From: Malaciobacter marinus
GTDB lineage: Bacteria > Campylobacterota > Campylobacteria > Campylobacterales > Arcobacteraceae
Length of the DNA stretch: 64,000 nt
Assembly (NCBI RefSeq): GCF_003544855.1
Contig: NZ_CP032101.1
Coordinates: 1,116,001-1,180,000, forward strand
Direction of reading: 5' to 3'
The first letter of the stretch is position 1. Each line of letters opens with the position of its first letter. Positions 1 to 9,037 of this stretch are shown here, one piece after another. The position numbers and the translations under genes are program-made. The notes under the pieces were generated by a model that ran no database searches, was not told the DNA's origin, and saw nothing but the letters and a program-made list of their open reading frames with translations.

Positions 1-2
1 TA

Positions 3-1604
3 AATGAAATAAATTATATAAAAAAACAAAAAATAGATATTAATTATGCTGGAGATGGTGTTTATTACAAACAGAAGAATAATGGTGGTTCTTCTGTTGT
101 TCTTTTGTCAAAAGATAAGCTTACAAATAAAATGAAAGAAAAAATTTTTAAAACAGAAAATTTTGATAGAAGCTTTAGAACAATCATTGATGAAAATCCT
201 TCAATTTTGGCTGTTTATTTTAATTCATATGATAATATGAATAGATACTATCCTTTTATCAAAGATGTTTATAAAGTTTTTTCTTCAGATACAAATTTAA
301 AAGATTATAATTTTTATAATCAAGCTACATTAAAAGAAAATCCTATGAAAAGTTCGGTATGGACAAAACCATACTTTGATCCAGTTAAAAAAGAGTGGAT
401 TATAAGTTGCATTGTTCCAATTTATAATAATAATTTTTTAGAAGGTGTTACTGGAATTGATGTTTCTTTAGATAGTTTTACTAAAAACTTTTTTGATTTT
501 AATTTACCTTATGAAACGAAGTCTATGATAATAGATAAATCAGGAACAATTTTAGCAATGAGTAAAGATCTTAATAATATTTTTGATATTAAAAAATCCA
601 AAAATCCAGACAAAAATAAACAAATAAATACAACTATTTTAAGACCAAATGAATTTAATATAATAAGTAATGAAAAATTTAAAAATATATTTACAAAAAA
701 TAATTATTTAAAAAACTCTAATTCAAGAATAAAAATAAAAAATAAAGAGTATATGATTTTTATAAATAAAATAAGAATTAATGATTGGAAAGTTGTATCT
801 TTACTTCCTGTGGAGAATTTATTAAGTTCAGTTAAAAATTTAGAAAAAAAACATTTGAAAATAGGCTATTTTTTAATTACTTTTATAATAATTTTTTATC
901 TTATATTTTTAGTTTTTTTATATCATAAGTCAAAACAATTTGTTGAGTCAATTAATGTTTCTTTAAAAGATATGGTTAGATTTACACAAAAACTTGTGAC
1001 AAACAAACCTGTCAATAAAGTACCCTTTAGTGGAATTTACGAAATTGATAAACTTGCAAAAAATTTCAATAACTTAAGTTTAGAATTAACACAAAGAACT
1101 CAAAAATTAGTTCAAACAGAAGCTTTGAAATTAGTAAATGAAAAACTAGCAAATACTGATGCATTAACTGGAATTTATAATAGAAGATTTTTAGATGACT
1201 TTGCAAAAGAGTTTAATTGTAAACCTACTACATTAAGTGTGATTCTTTTTGATATTGATGATTTTAAGCAAATTAACGATAATTTTGGACATGATACTGG
1301 CGATAAAGTTATTAAAAAGCTAATAAATATTATTGATACAAGTGTAAGGCAAAGTGACTGTATTATAAGACTTGGAGGAGATGAGTTTTTACTTTTATTA
1401 AAAGACTCAAAAGAAAAAGATGCTTATATAGTTGTGGAAAAAATATTAAATAAAATAGAAGAAAATAATAAAAAAGAAAATAATAATATAGTTTTTAATG
1501 TAAGCTATGGAATATCTGAATACAAAAATAATCATAGAACTATAAATGAACTTATAATTGAAGCAGATGAAACAATGTATAAAAATAAAAAATTAAGAAA
1601 ATAA
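3..1604 (+). CDS. Diguanylate cyclase with periplasmic sensor domain (5' partial)
   Basis: Makes cyclic di-GMP in response to a periplasmic signal. The reading frame is open from base 3 with no start, so the gene begins left of the window; the TTG at 105 is internal. Visible order: the end of a Cache-like extracytoplasmic domain (to about base 840), one membrane segment (about 860-935, rich in I/L/F), a HAMP-like linker, then a C-terminal GGDEF domain. The signature GGDEF lies at 1374-1388, and an RQSD inhibitory-site motif (RxxD) sits five residues before it, so the enzyme should be active and product-inhibited. No EAL domain is present. Its ligand cannot be read from the sequence. Confidence 0.9.
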   Translation, partial: NEINYIKKQKIDINYAGDGVYYKQKNNGGSSVVLLSKDKLTNKMKEKIFKTENFDRSFRTIIDENPSILAVYFNSYDNMNRYYPFIKDVYKVFSSDTNLKDYNFYNQATLKENPMKSSVWTKPYFDPVKKEWIISCIVPIYNNNFLEGVTGIDVSLDSFTKNFFDFNLPYETKSMIIDKSGTILAMSKDLNNIFDIKKSKNPDKNKQINTTILRPNEFNIISNEKFKNIFTKNNYLKNSNSRIKIKNKEYMIFINKIRINDWKVVSLLPVENLLSSVKNLEKKHLKIGYFLITFIIIFYLIFLVFLYHKSKQFVESINVSLKDMVRFTQKLVTNKPVNKVPFSGIYEIDKLAKNFNNLSLELTQRTQKLVQTEALKLVNEKLANTDALTGIYNRRFLDDFAKEFNCKPTTLSVILFDIDDFKQINDNFGHDTGDKVIKKLINIIDTSVRQSDCIIRLGGDEFLLLLKDSKEKDAYIVVEKILNKIEENNKKENNNIVFNVSYGISEYKNNHRTINELIIEADETMYKNKKLRK

Positions 1605-1685
1605 ATAGATATAACTTACATTTACTAACTATTAACATTAAAACTATATAATTTTATCATTGAATAAATTATAGGAATGTAATAA

Positions 1686-2090
1686 ATGTTATTAATGAAA
1701 TTACAAACAAAAGAGAAATTTTGCTTTTTGCAACTTGCTCATTATCTTGCTAGAATTGATAGTGATTATGGAGAAATTGAACAAGAAATCATAGAAGAGT
1801 ATTGTGCAGAAATGGGAATTGAAAACGAAGATTTGTTTGATGTTGCAGAGTTTTCATTAAAAGACACTTTGCGACATTTTAAAAGTAAAAAAAGCAAAAA
1901 AATAGTAATGCTTGAATTGATGATTTTAATTCATGCTGATGATTCTTTTGATTTAAAAGAGAAAGAGCTAATTGAAACAATAAATGAAACTTTTGGTTTT
2001 TCAACAAAAGATATAAGTTATTTTTCTCAATGGGGTAAAGCAGTTGCTTCATTGTACGAACAAGGTAAACTTATATTACAAGAGGAGTAA
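1686..2090 (+). CDS. TerB-like small helical protein
   Basis: A 134-aa soluble all-helical protein resembling the tellurite-resistance TerB fold. Acidic pairs (DSDYGEIEQ, HADDSFDLKEKE) occur in each half, as in the metal-binding repeats of TerB. No other ter gene is nearby, so a tellurite role is not implied. An AGGAATG ribosome-binding site precedes ATG 1686. It converges with cobA, and its stop codon lies inside a short hairpin shared by both genes. Confidence 0.6.
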   Translation: MLLMKLQTKEKFCFLQLAHYLARIDSDYGEIEQEIIEEYCAEMGIENEDLFDVAEFSLKDTLRHFKSKKSKKIVMLELMILIHADDSFDLKEKELIETINETFGFSTKDISYFSQWGKAVASLYEQGKLILQEE

Positions 2091-2098
2091 TCCTCTTG
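2079..2098. terminator. Short hairpin between convergent genes
   Basis: CAAGAGGA-gtaa-TCCTCTTG is a perfect 8-bp stem spanning the stop codon of the TerB-like gene and facing the end of cobA. There is no strong T run, so termination is only probable. Confidence 0.45.
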
Positions 2099-2106
2099 AA
2101 TAAGGA

Positions 2107-2826
2107 TTAATATTTTAAAGCATCAATTGTTTTACCTACAAATGTAATTATAGGAGTCATCTCTTTTAATTGTAGAAAAAAATCTTCATTTTTATTATAA
2201 ACATCTTCTAATGTTAAAATAATACATTTTTGTTCTAATGTTGTACCTTTACTTAAATATGCAATAGGAGTAGTTTTAGGAAAACCTTTTTTTAGTAAAC
2301 TTTGAACAATTTCTTTGGCTTTATAAGCACCCATCATAATTATTAAGTTTTCTCTTTCATGATATGAGGTAATAATTTCATTGAAAATAGTCAAATCATG
2401 ACCTGTAATAGTTCTATATGAATCAGAAAAACTTCTATCAATTGAGGGAATCATAAAGCTTTCAGGAACACTAGTAGTTGAAGAAACACCTGATATAATA
2501 ACTGGTGTAATACCAATTTGTTTTAAAGCATTTACTTCTTCATATCCTCTTCCAAAAACAAAAGGAGTTCCTCCTTTTAATCTTACTACAATATCTTTTT
2601 CTTTTGCATATTTTACAAGTAGTTCATTTATCTCATCTTGGTTTTTGAGATGCTTGCCTTTTCTTTTCCCAACATTTATTTTAATAGAATCTTTTTTACA
2701 AAAAATTGTAAATTCAGGATTTACTAAAGCATCATATAAAATCACATCAGCTTTTTTTAAAATATTTATAGCTTTTAATGTAAAAAGTTCAATATCTCCA
2801 GGTCCTGCACCAACTAAATAAACCAA
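2107..2826 (-). CDS. cobA: Uroporphyrinogen-III C-methyltransferase
   Basis: SAM-dependent enzyme that methylates uroporphyrinogen III at C2 and C7 to give precorrin-2, the branch point to siroheme and cobalamin. At 239 aa it is a stand-alone SUMT, not a CysG fusion. Family marks: GAGPGD at the N-terminus, VRLKGGTPFVFGRG in the middle, GVSSTTSVP soon after. The start is a TTG (complement of 2824-2826) preceded by AAGGAT. No precorrin-2 dehydrogenase lies alongside. Confidence 0.9.
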   Translation of the reverse strand: MVYLVGAGPGDIELFTLKAINILKKADVILYDALVNPEFTIFCKKDSIKINVGKRKGKHLKNQDEINELLVKYAKEKDIVVRLKGGTPFVFGRGYEEVNALKQIGITPVIISGVSSTTSVPESFMIPSIDRSFSDSYRTITGHDLTIFNEIITSYHERENLIIMMGAYKAKEIVQSLLKKGFPKTTPIAYLSKGTTLEQKCIILTLEDVYNKNEDFFLQLKEMTPIITFVGKTIDALKY

Positions 2827-3049
2827 AAAAAATCCTTATTAAATTAAATTATGATAAAAATTAGATAAAATTATATTGTTAAATAACTTAATATTATATT
2901 TTGAAATAAAATGGGTAAATAGAGCTATTTAATAATATATTCTTCAATATTTTAAGTGTAAAATATAAAAATTGAATAATATTAATTAAAAAACTCTAAT
3001 AATGTAAATAGATACAGAATAATTTAATTACTAGGAAGTTTGTGATAAA

Positions 3050-3280
3050 ATGCAAAGCATGGAAATTATCAAAGCACTCGATTCAAAAATCGAAAAACTA
3101 ATTCATGATTATGAAAGAATAAGAATAGAAAATGATGCATTAAGACAAGAACTTAATCAATTAAAAAATACAAATGATGAATTAGTAAGAAATAATCAGG
3201 ATATGCTTTTACGAATTGATAGTGCAATAACATTGACAAAAGGTAAGAATAGTGACGCAGAAATTGACTTTTCATATTAA
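3050..3280 (+). CDS. Short coiled-coil protein upstream of ZapA-like gene
   Basis: A 76-aa protein that is almost entirely heptad-patterned (I/L at regular spacing, rich in N, E, K), so a coiled coil is likely. It overlaps the next gene by 29 bases, which suggests translational coupling. Size and place beside a ZapA-like protein recall the division accessory ZapB, but no diagnostic motif confirms this. Confidence 0.6.
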   Translation: MQSMEIIKALDSKIEKLIHDYERIRIENDALRQELNQLKNTNDELVRNNQDMLLRIDSAITLTKGKNSDAEIDFSY

Positions 3281-3461
3281 TAATATGGCTTATACAATAA
3301 ATGTAGATGAATCTTTAAAATCAGAACTAACAAGATATTTGCAAACAGATAAGAATCTTGAAACAAGAGAACTTTTAGCTGCATATATCAGAGTTTCTCA
3401 AGAACATTCTAAATTTAAACAAGAAATAGATCAAATATCAAACAAAATCCCTTCTTTTTAA
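3252..3461 (+). CDS. ZapA-like cell-division protein (tentative)
   Basis: A 69-aa protein with a short beta-strand N-terminus (KLTFHINNMAYTINVD) followed by helix, the layout of ZapA, which bundles FtsZ. Similarity is weak. The GTG start at 3252 overlaps the preceding coding region and has AAGGT upstream. The next gene starts one base after this stop, so 3050-5717 looks like one operon. Confidence 0.5.
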   Translation: MTQKLTFHINNMAYTINVDESLKSELTRYLQTDKNLETRELLAAYIRVSQEHSKFKQEIDQISNKIPSF

Positions 3462-3462
3462 G

Positions 3463-3873
3463 ATGAAAAGAGCTTTTTCTTTACTTGAATTAATTTTTGT
3501 AATAACAACACTTGCATTGCTAATCTCTTTTTTTACATATAAATATGAATATGTTTTATCATTTGTTAACTCAAAGGAGCACAAGTTTCAAATAGCTCAA
3601 ATTAGAAGTGCTATAAAAGAAAAAAGTGCTATTAAAAGTTTAAATGATTTCGAAAAGCTAAATAACTTAGATGATTCAGCCTTAAATAAAGAGAATAGTA
3701 GGTTATTTACAAAAATATTTGATGAAGGAATACTCTCTTCAAAAGATTCTTGGATGAAAGTAGATGATAATATTTATACTTTAAAAATAAAAGGTGAAAA
3801 AATAAAATTTCAATATATAAATACAGAATTTAAATGTTTTAATAATAGTAAAATATGTAAAGAATTAGAATGA
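3463..3873 (+). CDS. Type II/IV pseudopilin-like protein
   Basis: A 136-aa protein starting MKRAFSLLELIFVITTLALL: a short basic leader, then the prepilin peptidase site A|FSLLE with Glu at +5 and a hydrophobic stalk helix. After cleavage it would be assembled into or beside a pilus or secretion pseudopilus. Two cysteines near the C-terminus (CFNNSKIC) could form a disulfide-bonded loop. The stop overlaps priA ATG by four bases. No other pilus genes are in the window. Confidence 0.75.
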   Translation: MKRAFSLLELIFVITTLALLISFFTYKYEYVLSFVNSKEHKFQIAQIRSAIKEKSAIKSLNDFEKLNNLDDSALNKENSRLFTKIFDEGILSSKDSWMKVDDNIYTLKIKGEKIKFQYINTEFKCFNNSKICKELE

Positions 3874-5717
3874 ATTATTATGAATTAGCAATATTAAAAT
3901 CACCCCTTACACCTTTAACTTACCAAAGTGAAAATGAAATAGAAATTGGTAAAAAAGTATTAGTTAAATTAGCAAGAATGAAAAAACTTTGTGAAGCGGT
4001 AGTTTTAAAAAAAGTTGAAAAACCAACATTTAAATGTGTAGATATTCAAGAGTTGACACAAGAGTATTATAATTTACAAATGCTTGAAACATCAAAATTT
4101 ATTTCAACTTATTATGTGTGTAGTATTGGTGAAGCATTGAGTTCATATAGCCCTTTTAATGAAGAGTTAGAAGAAGATTTTGATGAAAAAAGTTTTGATA
4201 GTAATATAAAATTATCAAAAAAACAAGAAGAAGCATTTATATTTTTAAAAGAGAAAAAGCAAGCTTTACTTTTTGCAAATACAGGAAGTGGTAAAACAGA
4301 AGTTTATATAAAAACTATTGAAAAACACTTAAATGAACAAAAACAAGCAGTTTTATTAATGCCTGAAATATCTTTAACTCCACAAATGCAAAAAAGACTT
4401 GAAAAGGTTTTTCATACAAGTGTTGCAATATGGCATTCAAAAGTTACAAAAAAAAAGAAAAAAGAGATAATTCAAGCTTTATTAAGTGGAAAAATTAGGC
4501 TAATAGCAGGAGCTAGATCATCTCTTTTTTTACCCTTTAAAAATTTAGGTGTGATTGTAGTTGATGAAGAGCATGATGAGTCTTATAAAAGTGATTCTAA
4601 ACCAAGATTTCAAACTAAAGATTTAGCAATATATTTATCAAAAAAGTATGATATTCAACTTATTTTAGGAAGTGCAACGCCCTCAGCTTCTTCTTTTAAT
4701 AAAATTCCTTATTATAGATTAAAAGAGACTTTTTTTGAAACAAAAAGAGCAATAGAGTTTGATGATAGTGATGCAAATTTATCCCCTAAAACCATACAAA
4801 AAATAAATAAAACTCTACAAGAGAATAAACAAGTTATAGTTTTCTTACCAACAAGAGCAAATTTTAAATATCAAATTTGTACAAGTTGTGGTAAATCTGT
4901 TGAGTGTCCATATTGTTCTGTCTCTATGAGTTTACACAAAAACGATTTAGCATTAAAATGTCACTATTGTGGATATGCTCAACAAATTCCACAAACTTGT
5001 CCCTCATGCAATACAGGTATAATTCATAATCTAAGAGTTGGAACTGCACAAATTGAAGAAGAATTAAATAATCTTTTTCCAAATAAAGTTATAAAAAGAT
5101 TTGATAGAGATGAGATAAAAACAGACACAAAATTAAAAGCTGTTTTAAATGATTTTAATAACAATAAAATCGATATTTTAGTTGGAACACAAATGCTTTC
5201 AAAAGGACATGACTATCATAATGTAAAACTAGCAGTAGTTTTAGGAATTGATTCTGTTTTAAATATGAATTCATACAAAGCAAGAGAAAAAGCATTATCT
5301 TTACTTATTCAAATAGCAGGAAGAAGTGGGAGAAAAGGTGAGGGTGAAGTTATTGTTCAAACAAAAAATCAAGAGTTTTTTGAATATTTTTTTACTCAAG
5401 CAGATTATAAAGAGTTTTTAGAAGAAGAGTTAGAATTTAGAGAAGAATTGTATCCTCCATATGTAAAAATGGCAAGGATTTTATTTGCCCATGCAAATGG
5501 CTTAAAAGTGAAAGATGAACTTGACAAGTATGTTAATATTTTAAAACAAAACAACTCTATTGAAGTTGTTGGTTTTGGTCAGTGTGCAATTTTTAAATTG
5601 GCTAACAAATATAGATATGAAGTTATAATTCGTTCTAAAAGTATAAAAGCTATTTTAACAGCACTTCATGGTATAAATTCAACTATGGCAACAATAGACA
5701 TGGATACAAACTACTAA
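3870..5717 (+). CDS. priA: Primosomal protein N' (replication restart helicase)
   Basis: Superfamily 2 DNA helicase that reloads the replisome at stalled forks. Visible in 615 aa: helicase Walker A in ANTGSGKTEVY, Walker B DEEH in VVDEEHDES, a zinc-binding insertion with four CxxC pairs (CTSCGK, CPYC, CHYCGY, CPSC), and a C-terminal helicase core with QIAGRSGRKG. It is shorter than the E. coli protein (about 730 aa), mostly at the N-terminal DNA-binding end, which is normal in this phylum. ATG overlaps the pseudopilin stop. Confidence 0.95.
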   Translation: MNYYELAILKSPLTPLTYQSENEIEIGKKVLVKLARMKKLCEAVVLKKVEKPTFKCVDIQELTQEYYNLQMLETSKFISTYYVCSIGEALSSYSPFNEELEEDFDEKSFDSNIKLSKKQEEAFIFLKEKKQALLFANTGSGKTEVYIKTIEKHLNEQKQAVLLMPEISLTPQMQKRLEKVFHTSVAIWHSKVTKKKKKEIIQALLSGKIRLIAGARSSLFLPFKNLGVIVVDEEHDESYKSDSKPRFQTKDLAIYLSKKYDIQLILGSATPSASSFNKIPYYRLKETFFETKRAIEFDDSDANLSPKTIQKINKTLQENKQVIVFLPTRANFKYQICTSCGKSVECPYCSVSMSLHKNDLALKCHYCGYAQQIPQTCPSCNTGIIHNLRVGTAQIEEELNNLFPNKVIKRFDRDEIKTDTKLKAVLNDFNNNKIDILVGTQMLSKGHDYHNVKLAVVLGIDSVLNMNSYKAREKALSLLIQIAGRSGRKGEGEVIVQTKNQEFFEYFFTQADYKEFLEEELEFREELYPPYVKMARILFAHANGLKVKDELDKYVNILKQNNSIEVVGFGQCAIFKLANKYRYEVIIRSKSIKAILTALHGINSTMATIDMDTNY

Positions 5718-5777
5718 TACTTTTAAAGTTATCTTAGTAAACTTTATAGTATAATCCACAAAATTTAAGGAGAATAA

Positions 5778-6965
5778 ATGGCTTACACTAAAGATGATTT
5801 TAAACAACTAGTAACGGATATTCAATCTCAAAGTTGGTACAAAAACCCTATTGGTTTTGGTATTGCAAGAGTTGATAGAGGTCAATTAAATAAAGAAAAA
5901 ATATTACAAGCGACTTTTCCTATTGTAAATTGGGAAGAAAATTTTGGAAGTGCAGCAATTTTATTAAATGCTTTAAAAGAAAGTGGAGTAGAAATTGATA
6001 CTTCAAAATCAGAATTAGTTTGTGAAATAAATGATAAGTTTTTAGAAAAATGTATAGAGTCTTTTAGACCATATATTCCAGAAGCAAAGGGTGATGAACA
6101 TAAAAATGTACAAGTTATATCTACACTTGCTTCTTTACCAATTGATAGTGGATTAACATCAGAAAATTTCAAAGTTGTATTTTTATTTGAAGATGATGCT
6201 CCTCAAAGTGCAGAAACAGTTTATTTAAAACTTTATGCTTTATCTTTAGGAAAAGCAAAACTAAGAAGCTTAAATTTAAATGGTGCATTTGGTAAGCTTG
6301 AAAACTGCGCATGGATTGGAAATCAACCTATTGAGTTAGATTGGTTAAGACAAAATGAAATAACACTTAAATTATCAGGTAAATATCCTACTATTGATAT
6401 GATAGATAAGTTCCCAAGATTTTTAGGACATGTAATTCCTGCTGATAATACTAGAATATTAGAGAGTTCAAAAGTGCGATTTGGTGCACAACTAGCAGCT
6501 GGAACAACAGTTATGCCAGGTGCTTCATATATTAACTTTAATGCAGGTACTGAGGGTGCTGTTATGGTTGAGGGTAGAATATCTTCAAGTGCAAAAGTAG
6601 GTGCTGGTTCAGATGTTGGAGGAGGAGCTTCAATTCTTGGTGTTCTTTCTGGAACAGATGGAGTTCCTGTTACTATAGGAGAAAATACTTTACTTGGAGC
6701 TAACTCTTGCACAGGTACAGCAATTGGTGATAGTTGTATTTTAGATGCAGGTGTTACAATTTTACCTGGAACAAAAATTTCACTTTCAGAAAAAGCTGTT
6801 GAACAATTAAAAGAGATAAATCCAAATAAAGAGATTAAAACAGTTATGAAAGGAATGGATTTCCTAGGTGTAAATGGAGTACATTTTAGAGTTAATTCTA
6901 CTACTGGGCAAACAGTTGCTATGAGAAGTACAAGAGAAGTAAAACTAAACAAAGACTTACACTAA
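5778..6965 (+). CDS. dapD: Tetrahydrodipicolinate N-succinyltransferase
   Basis: Succinyl-CoA-dependent step of the succinylase branch of lysine and diaminopimelate synthesis. The protein has 395 aa with left-handed beta-helix hexapeptide repeats in the C-terminal half (runs of G-A/V-G around residues 245-330, such as AKVGAGSDVGGGASILG). The length and N-terminal domain match the longer DapD class found in Campylobacterota, not the 274-aa E. coli type. AAGGAG precedes ATG 5778. Confidence 0.9.
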   Translation: MAYTKDDFKQLVTDIQSQSWYKNPIGFGIARVDRGQLNKEKILQATFPIVNWEENFGSAAILLNALKESGVEIDTSKSELVCEINDKFLEKCIESFRPYIPEAKGDEHKNVQVISTLASLPIDSGLTSENFKVVFLFEDDAPQSAETVYLKLYALSLGKAKLRSLNLNGAFGKLENCAWIGNQPIELDWLRQNEITLKLSGKYPTIDMIDKFPRFLGHVIPADNTRILESSKVRFGAQLAAGTTVMPGASYINFNAGTEGAVMVEGRISSSAKVGAGSDVGGGASILGVLSGTDGVPVTIGENTLLGANSCTGTAIGDSCILDAGVTILPGTKISLSEKAVEQLKEINPNKEIKTVMKGMDFLGVNGVHFRVNSTTGQTVAMRSTREVKLNKDLH

Positions 6966-6966
6966 T

Positions 6967-6988
6967 AAGAAGAGCTTTTGCTCTTCTT
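6967..6988 (+). terminator. Hairpin after dapD
   Basis: AAGAAGAGC-tttt-GCTCTTCTT, a perfect 9-bp stem two bases after the dapD stop. The following stretch is A-rich rather than a T run, so strength is uncertain. Confidence 0.5.
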
Positions 6989-7006
6989 AAATAAAAAAGA
7001 GACAAA

Positions 7007-7144
7007 TTGAAAATAGGTGATATACTTTTTTGGCTAGTTTTAGCTATTATTGCAACTTTTTATTTATTAAAGGGTAATAATATGCATAAACAAATAGAAG
7101 ATAAAAAGTTACAAAAAATAGAACAAAAACAACAAAAAGACTAA
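7007..7144 (+). CDS. Small single-span membrane protein
   Basis: A 45-codon frame with a TTG start and an AAGAGA ribosome site. It has one hydrophobic segment (ILFWLVLAIIATFYLL) followed by a charged Lys/Gln tail. Topology resembles the 42-aa protein at 39947-40075, though sequence does not. Function unknown; the non-ATG start and small size leave doubt that it is expressed. Confidence 0.45.
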   Translation: MKIGDILFWLVLAIIATFYLLKGNNMHKQIEDKKLQKIEQKQQKD

Positions 7145-7191
7145 CCATCATATAAATAGTTTAGTTATATAATTAAATAAAAGGTTATATA

Positions 7192-8094
7192 ATGAAACTA
7201 AAAAATATACTACTAATTTTTACTTTCTTACTTTTACTTACTTCTTGTTCTTCTAAAAATAATAGTTTAGAATATTCAAATAATAGTTTAGTTTTTGTTA
7301 CAAAAAGCTATATGAAAAAACAAGAAGGGTATGATTGGATAAGTGTTAAATTTGAAAAACTTGATAAAAATCAAGCAAGAGTAATTATACGTTCACGAGC
7401 TGATAAAAAGAAACCTAGATGTACCTTTGATGGAATTGCTTATAAAAAAAGCAATAACAAATACATTTCATATACTGCAAATGCAAATATAGTTTTTATA
7501 ATTAAAAACAACAAATTAAATATAACAACAGAAAAAAACAGTAATGAAAATAGTCTATATTTTTATTGTAGTGGTGGAGCTACATTAAAAGCAGAATATA
7601 TAAAATATAATAAAAAACTTGATTTGGCGCAAATTGATAATACACAGTATCAAAAAAGCTTTTTTAGCAAAAAAGTTAGTTTTTTTGTAACTCAAAAAGA
7701 TAATATTTTAAAAATTCAAACTACTGGTTTAAAATATTCAAAAGAACCATTTATACATAAAACTAAGGCTAAAGTTTTTCATAGTGAAGTAGCAGATATA
7801 AATGAAGATGGCAATATAGAAATTTACATCTATTTAAAGGATAAAAAGCAAGCAAGTGTAATTGCTTATAGTGTAAACAATTATTTATCAGCAACACCTA
7901 TTTATATCTCTGATTTAAAATATAATAAAGAGGCATTTAAAGGTTATACTGGTTTAGATAGCTTTAAAATATCAAATAATAAATTAGTAAGAACTTTTCC
8001 TTTAGAAAATGGAAAAACAAAGAAGATAGAATACAAATTAATTGCAGGTGAAGCGACTTGGCAATTAAAAATTGACAAAATTGAAATATATTGA
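7192..8094 (+). CDS. Hypothetical lipoprotein
   Basis: A 300-aa exported protein. It has a lysine start, a hydrophobic run and the lipobox LLTSC with Cys near residue 19, so it should be lipidated. Residues 201-208 (DINEDGNI) resemble an EF-hand-like or FG-GAP calcium loop. The family is not recognised. It stands alone between two terminator regions. Confidence 0.7.
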   Translation: MKLKNILLIFTFLLLLTSCSSKNNSLEYSNNSLVFVTKSYMKKQEGYDWISVKFEKLDKNQARVIIRSRADKKKPRCTFDGIAYKKSNNKYISYTANANIVFIIKNNKLNITTEKNSNENSLYFYCSGGATLKAEYIKYNKKLDLAQIDNTQYQKSFFSKKVSFFVTQKDNILKIQTTGLKYSKEPFIHKTKAKVFHSEVADINEDGNIEIYIYLKDKKQASVIAYSVNNYLSATPIYISDLKYNKEAFKGYTGLDSFKISNNKLVRTFPLENGKTKKIEYKLIAGEATWQLKIDKIEIY

Positions 8095-8190
8095 TTTTAA
8101 GATTTTCTAGTAAAAATAGCTTAGTTTTATTGAAATGTTATTTTTTTTTGATATAGTTTTAGCTTTAAACAAATAAAAGGAGAAGTCAAT

Positions 8191-8610
8191 ATGGCTATAG
8201 AAAACAATCAAGTAGTGTCAATCACTTATGAATTAAAAATTAATGGGGAAGTAGTTGATAGTAACATTGACAAAGATCCTTTAGAGTTTACTTTTGGTAC
8301 TGGACAGTTAATTCCAGGTTTAGAATCAAGAATGATTGAAATGAATGAAGGTGACAAAGAAGAGATTGCAGTTCCAGCAGCTGAAGCTTATGGTGAGTAT
8401 AATGAAGAAGCAAAACAAACTTTACCAAAAGAGCAGTTTGAAGGAATTGAATTAAGCGTTGGAATGCCTTTACAAGGTCAAGGGCAAGATGGACAACCAA
8501 TTCAAGTTGTAGTTGAAGAAATCAAAGAAAATGAAGTAGTAGTTGATTTTAATCACCCATTAGCTGGAAAAGACTTAAACTTTTCAATTACAGTTAACTC
8601 AATTGTATAA
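8191..8610 (+). CDS. slyD: FKBP-type peptidyl-prolyl isomerase, SlyD-like
   Basis: A 139-aa prolyl isomerase and chaperone. The FKBP core is split by an insert-in-flap region as in SlyD: N-terminal GEVVDSN, DPLEFTFGTGQLIPGLE, flap through EAYGEYNEEAKQTLP, C-terminal FNHPLAGKDLNF. The His/Cys-rich nickel-binding tail of the E. coli protein is absent, so the nickel-delivery role is probably reduced. AAGGAGAAG precedes ATG. Confidence 0.9.
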   Translation: MAIENNQVVSITYELKINGEVVDSNIDKDPLEFTFGTGQLIPGLESRMIEMNEGDKEEIAVPAAEAYGEYNEEAKQTLPKEQFEGIELSVGMPLQGQGQDGQPIQVVVEEIKENEVVVDFNHPLAGKDLNFSITVNSIV

Positions 8611-8613
8611 TTT

Positions 8614-8646
8614 AATGAAGTAAGTTTACTTACTTCATTTGATTTT
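8614..8646 (+). terminator. Rho-independent terminator after slyD
   Basis: AATGAAGTAAG-ttta-CTTACTTCATT, a perfect 11-bp stem followed by TGATTTTTAT. Confidence 0.75.
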
Positions 8647-8683
8647 TATAAAAACTTTAACAATTTTAGGCTAAATTACACTC

Positions 8684-9037
8684 ATGAAAAATAAATATAA
8701 TATCGGTGGACAAATATGGGTTCAAAAAGATAGTGGAAACTTTATGGGGCCTGGTAGAATTAATCTTTTAGAAAAACTTATTGAAAATAACAATCTAAAA
8801 GTTGCTGCAAAAGAAGCAAATATTGATTATGATATAGCATTGAAAAATATTATTTCAATTAATAAAATCGCAAATAAACCTTTGGCTATTCAAAATAAAG
8901 AAAATGAAAATATCTATACAATAACAAATTATGGTAAAAAAATCATACATTCATATAAAACTTTGAAAAAAGAACATGATGAATTTTTAAAAGTAATAAA
9001 TAAAAAGTTTACAAAAGAGTTATTAGATTCTAAATAA
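8684..9037 (+). CDS. ModE-type winged-helix regulator (DNA-binding domain only)
   Basis: A 117-aa protein matching the N-terminal winged helix of ModE-like regulators: GPGRINLLEKLIENNNLKVAAKEANIDY carries the recognition helices. There is no C-terminal molybdate-binding (Mop) domain and no molybdate transport gene nearby, so its ligand is unknown. It ends convergent with the M23 peptidase gene, overlapping it by 15 bases. Confidence 0.65.
   Translation: MKNKYNIGGQIWVQKDSGNFMGPGRINLLEKLIENNNLKVAAKEANIDYDIALKNIISINKIANKPLAIQNKENENIYTITNYGKKIIHSYKTLKKEHDEFLKVINKKFTKELLDSK

Noticed and set aside
6323-6952. 209-aa open frame antisense to dapD
   Set aside because: Shadow of hexapeptide-repeat coding sequence; no ribosome site or homology.
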